NCBI GenBank assembly: GCA_030691385.1
Contig: JAUYEI010000029.1
Coordinates: 1 to 64,000, forward strand
Reading direction: 5' to 3'
Source of the DNA: Azonexus sp.
Lineage (GTDB): Bacteria > Pseudomonadota > Gammaproteobacteria > Burkholderiales > Rhodocyclaceae
DNA length: 64,000 bases
Below are positions 1-6,570 of the stretch, one piece after another. The notes beneath the pieces were generated by a model. It ran no database searches. It was not told where the DNA came from and saw nothing but the letters and a program-made list of their open reading frames with translations. Position 1 is the first letter of the stretch. The number at the start of each line of letters is the position of its first letter. The position numbers were made by a program, and so were the translations under genes.

Positions 1-212
1 GCCTTCGATGCTATTCACCCATTGGGTGACAGCGCTACGCAGCCGCTGGCACGTCTGGTCGGGCGTCCGGCTTTGTCGCTCCGCCTTGCAGGCATGAGCC
101 TGCCGCGTCCGCAAGGGATACCGATCCCTGCTGCGCAGGGACCATATTGTCGCTTCGCGCCGGCCATCCCGCCCAGACGCACCATCAGCAGCGTCCAACC
201 GAGGTTTCAAGG
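1..212. other. Non-coding or gene-end sequence with small hairpins
   Basis: No recognisable protein is seen. One frame is open from the window edge to 216, but its translation is low in identifiable motifs, so it may be chance or the tail of an unknown gene. Two short hairpins lie here: GCAGGC-atga-GCCTGC at 88-103 and AGGGAT-accg-ATCCCT at 114-129. The second, read on the minus strand, resembles the inner part of the palindromic repeat at 12781-12981 (shared CGGTATCCCTTG), so this may be a piece of a dispersed repeat. Confidence 0.4.
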
Positions 213-629
213 ATGACCGTTCTGCCTCGTCTGCTGCTGATTCACAAGCATGGGACCAGCGGCCGCGTCCGCTTCCTCTGTCTGGCTTCCGGCGTTGTCG
301 CCTTCAAGCCGCTGCCGGCCCTCTCGGCGCTGCGCGACGAAGACTATTCGCCGACCATCCAGTTTCACCCGACCGCCGCCGTGCGCGAGGCCGAGATTCA
401 TCTCGGCCTGCCCGAAGGTGCCATCGAGCCGGTGGCCGAGTTTCAGGCCTGGGTCGATACGGCGGAAGGCGACGTGCCGGTCTTGCTCGCCGCCTTCGCC
501 GGCATCGATCCGCCGTTCGCGGCGGCCGAGCGGACCCGCAGCCGCTTCATCGCGATCACCGAATCACGCCAGCTAAGCGAAGTCGAACGCAACCTGTTGC
601 GTCGGGCTTACGAACACGTTTTGGGGTGA
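213..629 (+). CDS. Unknown nif-linked protein, 138 aa
   Basis: I do not recognise this family. The protein is soluble, 138 residues, with no signal peptide or membrane segment; it opens MTVLPRLLLIHKHG and ends with a charged helix containing RSRFIAITESRQLS and RRAYEHVLG. The ATG at 213 follows the purine-rich run AAGG; an earlier in-frame start at 147 would add 22 unlikely residues. It ends two bases before a NifA site and directly upstream of nifU/nifS, so it probably belongs to the preceding nif transcription unit outside the window. A role in nitrogenase maturation is inferred only from position. Confidence 0.65.
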   Translation: MTVLPRLLLIHKHGTSGRVRFLCLASGVVAFKPLPALSALRDEDYSPTIQFHPTAAVREAEIHLGLPEGAIEPVAEFQAWVDTAEGDVPVLLAAFAGIDPPFAAAERTRSRFIAITESRQLSEVERNLLRRAYEHVLG

Positions 630-630
630 T

Positions 631-646
631 TGTCGCAAAAGCGACA
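631..646 (+). promoter_or_regulatory. NifA upstream activator sequence
   Basis: The sequence TGTCGCAAAAGCGACA matches the NifA consensus TGT-N10-ACA exactly and is itself a near-perfect inverted repeat. It sits 56 bp upstream of a canonical sigma54 promoter, a normal distance for an enhancer-binding protein. A weak IHF-like sequence (AGTCAATGAATTC, around 665-677) lies between them. Confidence 0.88.
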
Positions 647-702
647 AGGCACTTCGGTGCAACAAGTCAATGAATTCAGTTGGTTAAAGTGTTTTTCCGG
701 CA

Positions 703-717
703 TGGCACAGGGCTTGC
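703..717 (+). promoter_or_regulatory. Sigma54 (-24/-12) promoter of iscA-nifU-nifS
   Basis: TGGCAC-agggc-TTGC matches the sigma54 consensus TGGCAC-N5-TTGC at every fixed position. With the NifA site upstream, it predicts nitrogen- and oxygen-controlled expression of the genes starting at 751. Confidence 0.92.
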
Positions 718-750
718 GATGAATAGCCCATCTACTCTGGGAGAATCGCC

Positions 751-1074
751 ATGATCAATCTGACACCCGCCGCTGTTAAAGCCGTCCAACGTTTCATTCG
801 CGGTTCCGAAACCCCGGTTATCGGTCTGCGCCTGACTATCTCGGGTGGTGGCTGCTCCGGCCTGCAATACGGCATGAAGCTCGAAAACGAGAAGGCCGAT
901 GACGACTGGGAACTCGAAGTCGAAGGCGTCAAGGTGCTGGTCGATGCGATGACCATGCCGATGATCGACAACGTCACCGTCGATTTCGTCGACACCCTGA
1001 CCCACACCGGTTTCAAGTTCGACAACCCGAATGCCAGCGCCCAGTGTTCCTGCGGCTCTTCCTTCTCGGTCTAA
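751..1074 (+). CDS. iscA: IscA/HesB-type iron-sulfur carrier, nif-specific
   Basis: A 107-residue A-type iron-sulfur carrier. The family accepts Fe-S clusters (or iron) from a NifU/IscU scaffold and passes them to apoproteins, here probably nitrogenase maturation proteins. The three conserved cysteines are present: Cys35 in GGGCSG, and Cys99 and Cys101 in QCSCGSSF near the C-terminus. The ATG at 751 is preceded by GGGAGAA. It is the first gene behind the sigma54/NifA promoter, is 12 bp from nifU, and is the usual nif-linked paralogue (often called nif-IscA). The exact client protein cannot be read from sequence. Confidence 0.92.
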   Translation: MINLTPAAVKAVQRFIRGSETPVIGLRLTISGGGCSGLQYGMKLENEKADDDWELEVEGVKVLVDAMTMPMIDNVTVDFVDTLTHTGFKFDNPNASAQCSCGSSFSV

Positions 1075-1086
1075 GGAGCACACGTC

Positions 1087-1983
1087 ATGTGGGAATATTC
1101 AGACAAGGTTCGCGAACACTTCTTCAACCCGCGCAATTCCGGCCCGCTCGAAGAAGCGAATGGTATCGGTGACGTCGGTTCCATCCAGTGCGGTGACGCG
1201 CTGCGCCTGATGCTCAAGGTCGAGCCGGAAACCGAGGTCATCCTTGATGCGCATTTCCAGACTTTTGGCTGCGGCTCGGCCATCGCCTCGTCGTCAGCAC
1301 TGACCGAAATGGTCAAGGGCATGACGCTGGATCAGGCGCTGGAAGTCTCCAACCAGAACATCGCCGATTACCTCGACGGCCTGCCGCCGGAAAAGATGCA
1401 CTGCTCGGTGATGGGGCGCGAAGCCCTGCAGGCCGCCATCGCCAACTACCGTGGCGAGGAATGGTCCGACGACCACGAAGAAGGCGCGCTGATCTGCAAG
1501 TGTTTCGCCATCGATGCCGTGATGATCGAGGATGTGGTCAAGGCCAACAACCTCAACACGGTCGAGGAAGTCACCTTCTACACCAAGGCCGGCGGTGGTT
1601 GTGCTGCTTGTCACGAAGGCATCGAGGAAATTCTCGCCAAGGTCATGGCCGAACGCGCCGGCCCCGGCGAAGTCTCGCCGCCGCCCGCCTGCCCGGCCAC
1701 CCCGGATGCGCCGAAGCCGCCCGCGAAGAAGCTGTCGATCGTCGAGAAGATCAAGAAGATCGAGGAGGTGCTGGAATCCGTCCGCCCGATGCTGCAACGC
1801 GACCACGGCGACGTCGAACTGGCCGACGTTCAGGGCAAGAAGATCTACGTGCACCTGAAGGGCGCCTGCTCCGGCTGCATGATGGAAGCGGCCACCCTCG
1901 GCGGCATCCAGCAGAAGATGATCGAAGCCCTCGGCGAACTGGTCCAGGTGCTGCCATCGTCACACATGCCCGTAGAGGCTTGA
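1087..1983 (+). CDS. nifU: NifU iron-sulfur cluster scaffold
   Basis: A full-length modular NifU of 298 residues. The N-terminal IscU-like scaffold domain carries Cys35, Cys62 and Cys106. The central domain, which holds a permanent [2Fe-2S] cluster, has Cys137 and Cys139 (ICKCF) and the CAAC pair near 172-175. After a proline/alanine linker (about 200-215) comes the C-terminal Nfu domain with CSGC at about 261-264. NifU receives sulfur from NifS and assembles clusters for the nitrogenase Fe protein and NifB. A good ribosome site (AAGGAG) lies in the short gap after the iscA gene. All expected ligands are present. Confidence 0.97.
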   Translation: MWEYSDKVREHFFNPRNSGPLEEANGIGDVGSIQCGDALRLMLKVEPETEVILDAHFQTFGCGSAIASSSALTEMVKGMTLDQALEVSNQNIADYLDGLPPEKMHCSVMGREALQAAIANYRGEEWSDDHEEGALICKCFAIDAVMIEDVVKANNLNTVEEVTFYTKAGGGCAACHEGIEEILAKVMAERAGPGEVSPPPACPATPDAPKPPAKKLSIVEKIKKIEEVLESVRPMLQRDHGDVELADVQGKKIYVHLKGACSGCMMEAATLGGIQQKMIEALGELVQVLPSSHMPVEA

Positions 1984-1989
1984 TGATTC

Positions 1990-2081
1990 TCTCCTCCCCC
2001 TTCAAGGGGGAGGCCGGGAGGGGGATGGGTTGCCTCCCCCGAACCATCCCCACCCCAAACCACCCCTTGAAGGGGAGGGGG
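1990..2081. repeat. Palindromic repeat, C/G-run family, copy 1
   Basis: Two imperfect hairpins of opposite polarity occupy the nifU-nifS gap. The left arm CTCCCCCTTCAAGGGGGAG is a perfect inverted repeat; the right arm contains CCCCTTGAAGGGG, and GGGGGATGGG is mirrored by CCATCCCC. Related copies lie at 12781-12981 and 25375-25528. It separates two genes that otherwise appear co-transcribed and could attenuate or stabilise the message. Confidence 0.8.
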
Positions 2082-2100
2082 TAAAACAGAGGACTGCGCC

Positions 2101-3309
2101 ATGAAACCGATCTATCTGGACAACAACGCCACGACGCGGGTCGATCCCGCTGTGGTCGAAGCCATGCTGCCGTTCTTCACGGAGCATTTCGGCAACGCCT
2201 CGTCGATTCACGCCTTCGGCAGTGAAGTCGGCAAGGCGCTGAAGAAGGCCCGCAGTCAGGTTCAGGCGCTGCTCGGCGCCGAGCATGACTCGGAAATCAT
2301 CTTCACCTCCTGCGGCACCGAGTCCGACTCGACCGCCATCCTCTCAGCGCTCAAGGCCCAGCCGGAACGCAACACGGTGATCACCACCAACGTCGAGCAT
2401 CCGGCCATCCTGACGCTGTGCGACTGGCTGGAAAAGGAAGGCTACATCGTCCATAAGCTCAAGGTGGACAAGAAGGGCCGCATCGACATGGACGAGTACC
2501 GTTCGCTGCTCCATGACCGCGTCGCCATCGTTTCGGCGATGTGGGCCAACAACGAGACGGGGACCATTTTCCCGGTTGTTGAAATGGCTGAAATCGCCGC
2601 CGCCAAAGGCATCATGTTCCACACCGACGCCGTGCAGGCCGTCGGCAAGATTCCCATCGATCTCAAGAACACCAAGATCGACATGCTCTCGCTGTCCGGC
2701 CACAAGCTGCACGCCCCGAAGGGCATCGGCGTCCTTTACCTGCGTCGCGGCTGCCGCTTCCGTCCGCTGCTCCGTGGCGGTCATCAGGAACGCGGTCGTC
2801 GCGCCGGCACCGAGAACTCGGCGTCCATCGTCGGCCTCGGCATGGCCTGCGAACTCGCCATGCAGAAAATGGAATTCGAAAACACCGAAGTCCGCCGCCT
2901 GCGCGACAAGCTGGAGCTGGGGCTGCTCAGCCAGATCACGCATTGCTTCCCGACCGGTGACATCTCCAAGCGCCTGCCCAACACCAGCAACATCGCTTTC
3001 GAATACATCGAAGGCGAGGCCATCCTGCTGCTGTTGAACAAGATGGGCATCGCCGGCAGTTCAGGCTCGGCCTGTACCTCCGGCTCGCTCGAACCGTCGC
3101 ACGTCATGCGCGCCATGGGCATTCCCTACACCGCCGCGCACGGCACGATCCGCTTCTCGCTGTCGGTCTACAACACCGAAGAAGAAATCGATCGCGTCAT
3201 CGAAGCGGTTCCGCCCATCGTCGCGCAACTGCGCAAACTTTCGCCGTACTGGACCGACAAGGGCCCGGCCGCCAATCCCGAAGCGGCCTTCGCCCCGACC
3301 TACGCCTGA
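2101..3309 (+). CDS. nifS: NifS cysteine desulfurase
   Basis: A 402-residue PLP enzyme that converts cysteine to alanine and a protein-bound persulfide, supplying sulfur to NifU. The PLP lysine is Lys202 in SGHKLHAPKG, and the persulfide-forming catalytic cysteine is Cys325 in GSACTSG; these positions match the well-studied Azotobacter NifS numbering. The N-terminus YLDNNATT is typical of the family. It follows nifU after a palindromic repeat and is followed by a strong terminator at 3375, so it ends the operon. Confidence 0.97.
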   Translation: MKPIYLDNNATTRVDPAVVEAMLPFFTEHFGNASSIHAFGSEVGKALKKARSQVQALLGAEHDSEIIFTSCGTESDSTAILSALKAQPERNTVITTNVEHPAILTLCDWLEKEGYIVHKLKVDKKGRIDMDEYRSLLHDRVAIVSAMWANNETGTIFPVVEMAEIAAAKGIMFHTDAVQAVGKIPIDLKNTKIDMLSLSGHKLHAPKGIGVLYLRRGCRFRPLLRGGHQERGRRAGTENSASIVGLGMACELAMQKMEFENTEVRRLRDKLELGLLSQITHCFPTGDISKRLPNTSNIAFEYIEGEAILLLLNKMGIAGSSGSACTSGSLEPSHVMRAMGIPYTAAHGTIRFSLSVYNTEEEIDRVIEAVPPIVAQLRKLSPYWTDKGPAANPEAAFAPTYA

Positions 3310-3374
3310 CGGCAGCTCCGGCCGCAGGCCCTGCCTGCGACCGGAGGACCTCTCTCTCTGCAGCAACCTCGGTT

Positions 3375-3405
3375 TGCCCCGGAAGAAATTCCGGGGCATT
3401 TTTTT
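3375..3405 (+). terminator. Rho-independent terminator after nifS
   Basis: TGCCCCGG-aagaaatt-CCGGGGCA is a GC-rich perfect hairpin followed by seven T residues. It closes the iscA-nifU-nifS transcription unit before the dinB promoter. Confidence 0.92.
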
Positions 3406-3450
3406 GCTAGCTGGTCGTCTTGAGCAGAATCAACAACAACTGCTTTGATA

Positions 3451-3470
3451 TACTGTTCAAATGAACAGTA
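3451..3470 (+). promoter_or_regulatory. LexA operator overlapping the dinB start codon
   Basis: TACTGTTCAAATGAACAGTA is a perfect 20-bp palindrome that fits the LexA box CTGT-N8-ACAG. The ATG of dinB (3461) is its centre. A -10-like TATACT (3449-3454) overlaps its left half, so LexA binding would cover the RNA polymerase site. Confidence 0.9.
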
Positions 3471-4609
3471 TTCGTCGCATCGCCCATCTCGACATGGATG
3501 CCTTCTTCGCCTCGGTCGAGCTGCTACGCTATCCCGAGTTGCGCGGGCAGACTGTCGTGGTCGGCGGGCGGAGTGTTCTTCAGCCGCTGGTGCAGGCCGA
3601 CGGCGCCAGGCATTTTTCCCGTTTGCGCGAATACACGGGGCGGGGGGTGATTACCACCTCGACCTACGAGGCCCGGGCCTTGGGCGTGTTTTCCGGTATG
3701 GGGCTCATGAAGTCGGCGAAGCTGGCGCCGGAGGCCATTCTTCTGCCGGCCAACTTCGAGGCGTATCGTCACTATTCGCGGCTGTTCAAGGCGGCGGTCA
3801 GGGCGATTGCGCCGAATGTCGAGGACCGGGGAATCGACGAAATCTACATCGACCTCAGCGACATTCCGGAAGAAACCCGCGTCCTGGCTCAGCGCATCAA
3901 GGATGCAGTTTTTTCCGCAACCGGGCTGAGTTGTTCGATAGGCGTGACGCCTAATAAACTGCTGTCCAAAATTGCCTCGGATCTCGAGAAGCCGAATGGG
4001 TTGACGATCTTGTCGATGGAGGATGTTCCGACACGGATCTGGCCGTTGGTGGCAAAGAAAGTGAATGGGATCGGACCGAAGGCCAGCGAGCGTCTTGAAC
4101 GCCATGGCATTCGCACCATCGGCGAATTGGCGGCCACACCGCAGGAGTTCCTGGTCAGCAAATTTGGCCGGAGTGCCGGGCTGTGGATGCATCGCATCGC
4201 CCGTGGTATTGACGACCGGCCGGTGGTTACCGAGTCGGAGCCGAAATCGATTAGCCGGGAAACGACTTTCGAGCGGGATCTGCACGCCAGGGCGGATAGA
4301 TCCGAATTATCTGAAGTGTTTACCTCGCTATGCCTGCGCGTGGGTGACGACCTGGTGCGAAAAGGCTACGCTTGCCGGACGGTGGGTATCAAGATCCGAT
4401 ATTCGGATTTCAAGGCGGTTACCCGGGATGTGACCTTGCCGGTCGCCGTCAGCGATGGCGCCGCGATTCGCAAAGCGGCCGGCTTGTGCCTGAAGCGCGT
4501 GCCGCTGGAGCAGCGCATCCGCCTGCTCGGCGTTCGCGCCGGTGGCTTGGTGAAGGCAGGGGATGATGAAAGCGCGCCGTCAGCAATCCAGGCTGAACTG
4601 CCTTTGTAG
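3461..4609 (+). CDS. dinB: DNA polymerase IV (Y family), SOS-controlled
   Basis: A 382-residue error-prone translesion polymerase. Catalytic acidic residues are visible as Asp11 in HLDMDAFF and Asp126-Glu127 in GIDEIYID. The middle HhH region (NGIGPKASERL) and little finger follow. The last residues QAELPL fit the beta-clamp-binding motif. Compared with E. coli Pol IV the finger region has about 15 extra residues around 37-62. The chosen ATG lies inside the LexA operator and has no clear ribosome site; the next in-frame ATG would cut into the catalytic core, so this start is retained. Confidence 0.95.
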   Translation: MNSIRRIAHLDMDAFFASVELLRYPELRGQTVVVGGRSVLQPLVQADGARHFSRLREYTGRGVITTSTYEARALGVFSGMGLMKSAKLAPEAILLPANFEAYRHYSRLFKAAVRAIAPNVEDRGIDEIYIDLSDIPEETRVLAQRIKDAVFSATGLSCSIGVTPNKLLSKIASDLEKPNGLTILSMEDVPTRIWPLVAKKVNGIGPKASERLERHGIRTIGELAATPQEFLVSKFGRSAGLWMHRIARGIDDRPVVTESEPKSISRETTFERDLHARADRSELSEVFTSLCLRVGDDLVRKGYACRTVGIKIRYSDFKAVTRDVTLPVAVSDGAAIRKAAGLCLKRVPLEQRIRLLGVRAGGLVKAGDDESAPSAIQAELPL

Positions 4610-4855
4610 GTGCAGTGATCGAATTGCCGGGCCTGGCGCAATCAAGTGCCGGATTTCGTCATCTGGTCATGGTCTAGCCTCGGTGATGCAGCGAATGCGC
4701 CGGGGGTATTTGCGTTCCCTGAAGTCAATTTCCCGGCCATGCCTGAATTGTTGTCAATATTGTTGATTTTTGACTTTGGGGCGCAACGGATACTTCTGGA
4801 ATATCCCGCTGAATGGTGTAAAGTTATTCAGGAGTTCTCGTTTTGAGGTGAAGAA

Positions 4856-5056
4856 ATGGATATTCAATCAGTAACTTCCAGTATCAGTGCTTATACAAAC
4901 TCGAGCACTCAGGCGAGCCAGGCCCAGCAGGTACAACAGGCAGAGAAGCGTGAGCCGCGTCCGGAAGAGCGTGTCGAGCGCACGGAAGAGTCGCCGCGCC
5001 CGGTGAAGAATGCGCAGGGTCAGGAGACCGGTACATTGGTCAACGTGACGGCTTAG
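4856..5056 (+). CDS. Small unknown protein with C-terminal GTLVNVTA motif, 66 aa
   Basis: A 66-residue hydrophilic protein with no signal peptide. The N-terminal half is Ser/Thr/Gln-rich, the middle is strongly charged (KREPRPEERVERTEE), and the C-terminus reads GQETGTLVNVTA. The next gene ends in almost the same motif. AGGTGAAG precedes the ATG with good spacing. The 246 bp upstream of it hold no convincing gene. Function unknown; the charged, probably disordered body with a fixed tail suggests the tail is a recognition element, which is inference. Confidence 0.72.
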   Translation: MDIQSVTSSISAYTNSSTQASQAQQVQQAEKREPRPEERVERTEESPRPVKNAQGQETGTLVNVTA

Positions 5057-5092
5057 GCACAAACGGGTTCGTAACAGGCGATTGGTGACGAA

Positions 5093-5485
5093 ATGGCAGT
5101 AACGTCGGCATCAGGCGCTCAATCGGCCAGTGGTGGGCTTTGGGCGCAACTCCAGCTACAACAGGCGCGGCGAAATGCTGATCAGGCAGAGCAGCAGGCC
5201 GCGGCCTTGCAGGCTCAGGCACGGTCAGCGCAGAGTGTTGCCGACCGCGCGCAGGAAAATGCCCGTTCTCTACAGGTCCAGTCGCGACAGGCGCAGGGCG
5301 ACGCCAGCCAGGCAAGACTGAATCTGGCGACGCAGAGTTCGGTGGGTGAGGTGCAGAGCCAGCTAGGTGATCTCAGAACGCAAATCGCGGATGTGCTGCA
5401 ATCGGATATTCTGAGCACTAAGGCGGCCCCCGTCGTCAATACCTCCGGTCAGCAGACAGGAACGCTGGTCAACGTGACGGCCTGA
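5093..5485 (+). CDS. Unknown coiled-coil protein sharing the GTLVNVTA tail, 130 aa
   Basis: A 130-residue protein dominated by an Ala/Gln-rich region (about 18-95) with the heptad look of a long coiled coil, followed by GQQTGTLVNVTA at the very end. That tail is shared with the 66-residue protein 36 bp upstream, also at DNA level, which suggests descent from a common ancestor or selection on the tail. No signal peptide or membrane segment is seen. A terminator follows at 5512, so the two genes form a small unit. Family not recognised. Confidence 0.72.
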   Translation: MAVTSASGAQSASGGLWAQLQLQQARRNADQAEQQAAALQAQARSAQSVADRAQENARSLQVQSRQAQGDASQARLNLATQSSVGEVQSQLGDLRTQIADVLQSDILSTKAAPVVNTSGQQTGTLVNVTA

Positions 5486-5511
5486 CCCATTTGCACTGCA
5501 GATCAGCAACG

Positions 5512-5535
5512 AGGCGCTGCGGCGCCTGTTTTTTT
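5512..5535 (+). terminator. Terminator after the GTLVNVTA gene pair
   Basis: AGGCGC-tgcg-GCGCCT followed by G and seven T residues is a compact rho-independent terminator located 26 bp after the stop codon of the 130-residue protein. Confidence 0.85.
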
Positions 5536-5608
5536 GCCTGCGGTTCGGCGCCAGCTTTGGTATCGTTCTGTCTTATCCATATTGAATGACTTAAAAGGAA
5601 TCTGATTC

Positions 5609-5992
5609 GTGCTTGAAAATCATTGGTGCGCCTCCGTCGATGCGACCATTCAACTGCGTACCGGCTGCCATCCGCTCGAAAAACACGGGCCGCAGGCGGT
5701 GCTTGTCCATGCCGATGCCTGGGCGCCGATGGATGCCGTGACCGATCCGCACGATATTCGCCAGGTCGTCGATTACGAAGTGATCTTTCTGGCCATCCGC
5801 AAGCTCGAGGGCAATGCCCACTGCGAATGCCTGGAGTCGAGCATTCTCGAGGTCATGGATGCGATTTTCGGCATGGCCATCGTGACATCGGCTCATGTTT
5901 CGATGCACAAGCCGCATGTCTATAACGGCCAGGGGACGCCGGCCATTTCACTGTCCCTGACGCGCGAGCAGTGGGCCAAGAACAAGCGGTGA
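5609..5992 (+). CDS. folB: Dihydroneopterin aldolase family protein (FolB-like)
   Basis: A 127-residue single-domain protein resembling dihydroneopterin aldolase, the folate-pathway enzyme that cleaves 7,8-dihydroneopterin. The family pattern of a DY-x-x-I helix (VVDYEVIFLAI), a CLESSILEVMDAIF helix and a late lysine in MHKPHV is visible. The start is GTG at 5609 behind AAAGGAAT. It overlaps the dihydrofolate reductase gene by four bases (GTGA), implying coupled translation and a folate role. The family is divergent, so a related pteridine enzyme is possible. Confidence 0.75.
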   Translation: MLENHWCASVDATIQLRTGCHPLEKHGPQAVLVHADAWAPMDAVTDPHDIRQVVDYEVIFLAIRKLEGNAHCECLESSILEVMDAIFGMAIVTSAHVSMHKPHVYNGQGTPAISLSLTREQWAKNKR

Positions 5993-6528
5993 TCTCGGCC
6001 ATCGGTGCTGTCGCCAGCAACGGCATGCTCGGACTGGACGGCTGGCTGCCCTGGGATATTCCCGAGGAACTGGCCTACTTCGAGAAAATGGTGGACGGCG
6101 CGGCGCTGGTCATCGGTCGCCTGACTTACGAATCGATGGATGTGGTGCCGATCGATTCGTTTATCGTCAGTCGCCAGCCCGATCTCGCATTGCGCCCGGG
6201 TTGCATCCGCGTGGCCTCGGTGGAGGAGGGCTTGCAGGCCGCGCTGGCGACCGGCAAGCCGGTTTTCGTCATTGGCGGTGCATCGGTCTACGCGGCGGCC
6301 TGGCCTTACTGTCACCGTTTCTACCTGACCCGGATCGAGCGGGCATTTGATGGCGATTCGCTGTTTCCGGCCGAAATCCCGCTCGATCAATGGACTATCC
6401 ATGAAGAATCGGTCAAGGTTTTTCGCGAACGGCATGGCAACCTGGATGTGACCTGCCGCTTCCTGCAATACCGACAGCCCAGCCCGCGCCCGCTGCCGGC
6501 GCTGCATTGCAATTCGAATACCGTATGA
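5989..6528 (+). CDS. folA: Dihydrofolate reductase
   Basis: A 179-residue dihydrofolate reductase, which uses NADPH to regenerate tetrahydrofolate. The start VISAIGAVASNGMLGLDG and the substrate-site segment LPWDIPEEL are characteristic; Asp in the WDIPEE segment corresponds to the catalytic acid. The cofactor-binding region is seen in VFVIGGASVYAAA. The GTG at 5989 overlaps the stop of the FolB-like gene, and I prefer it to an ATG six codons upstream because it matches the family N-terminus. The C-terminal 20 residues look like an unconserved extension. Confidence 0.9.
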   Translation: MISAIGAVASNGMLGLDGWLPWDIPEELAYFEKMVDGAALVIGRLTYESMDVVPIDSFIVSRQPDLALRPGCIRVASVEEGLQAALATGKPVFVIGGASVYAAAWPYCHRFYLTRIERAFDGDSLFPAEIPLDQWTIHEESVKVFRERHGNLDVTCRFLQYRQPSPRPLPALHCNSNTV

Positions 6529-6570
6529 TCAGAATGGTTATTCGCGAGTTTGGCTAAGCCGCAGCGAGAC

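Noticed and set aside
4646-4846. Possible 66-codon gene between dinB and the GTLVNVTA pair
   Set aside because: No ribosome site, odd composition and no family; it lies in a short gap that more probably holds the promoter of the small genes.
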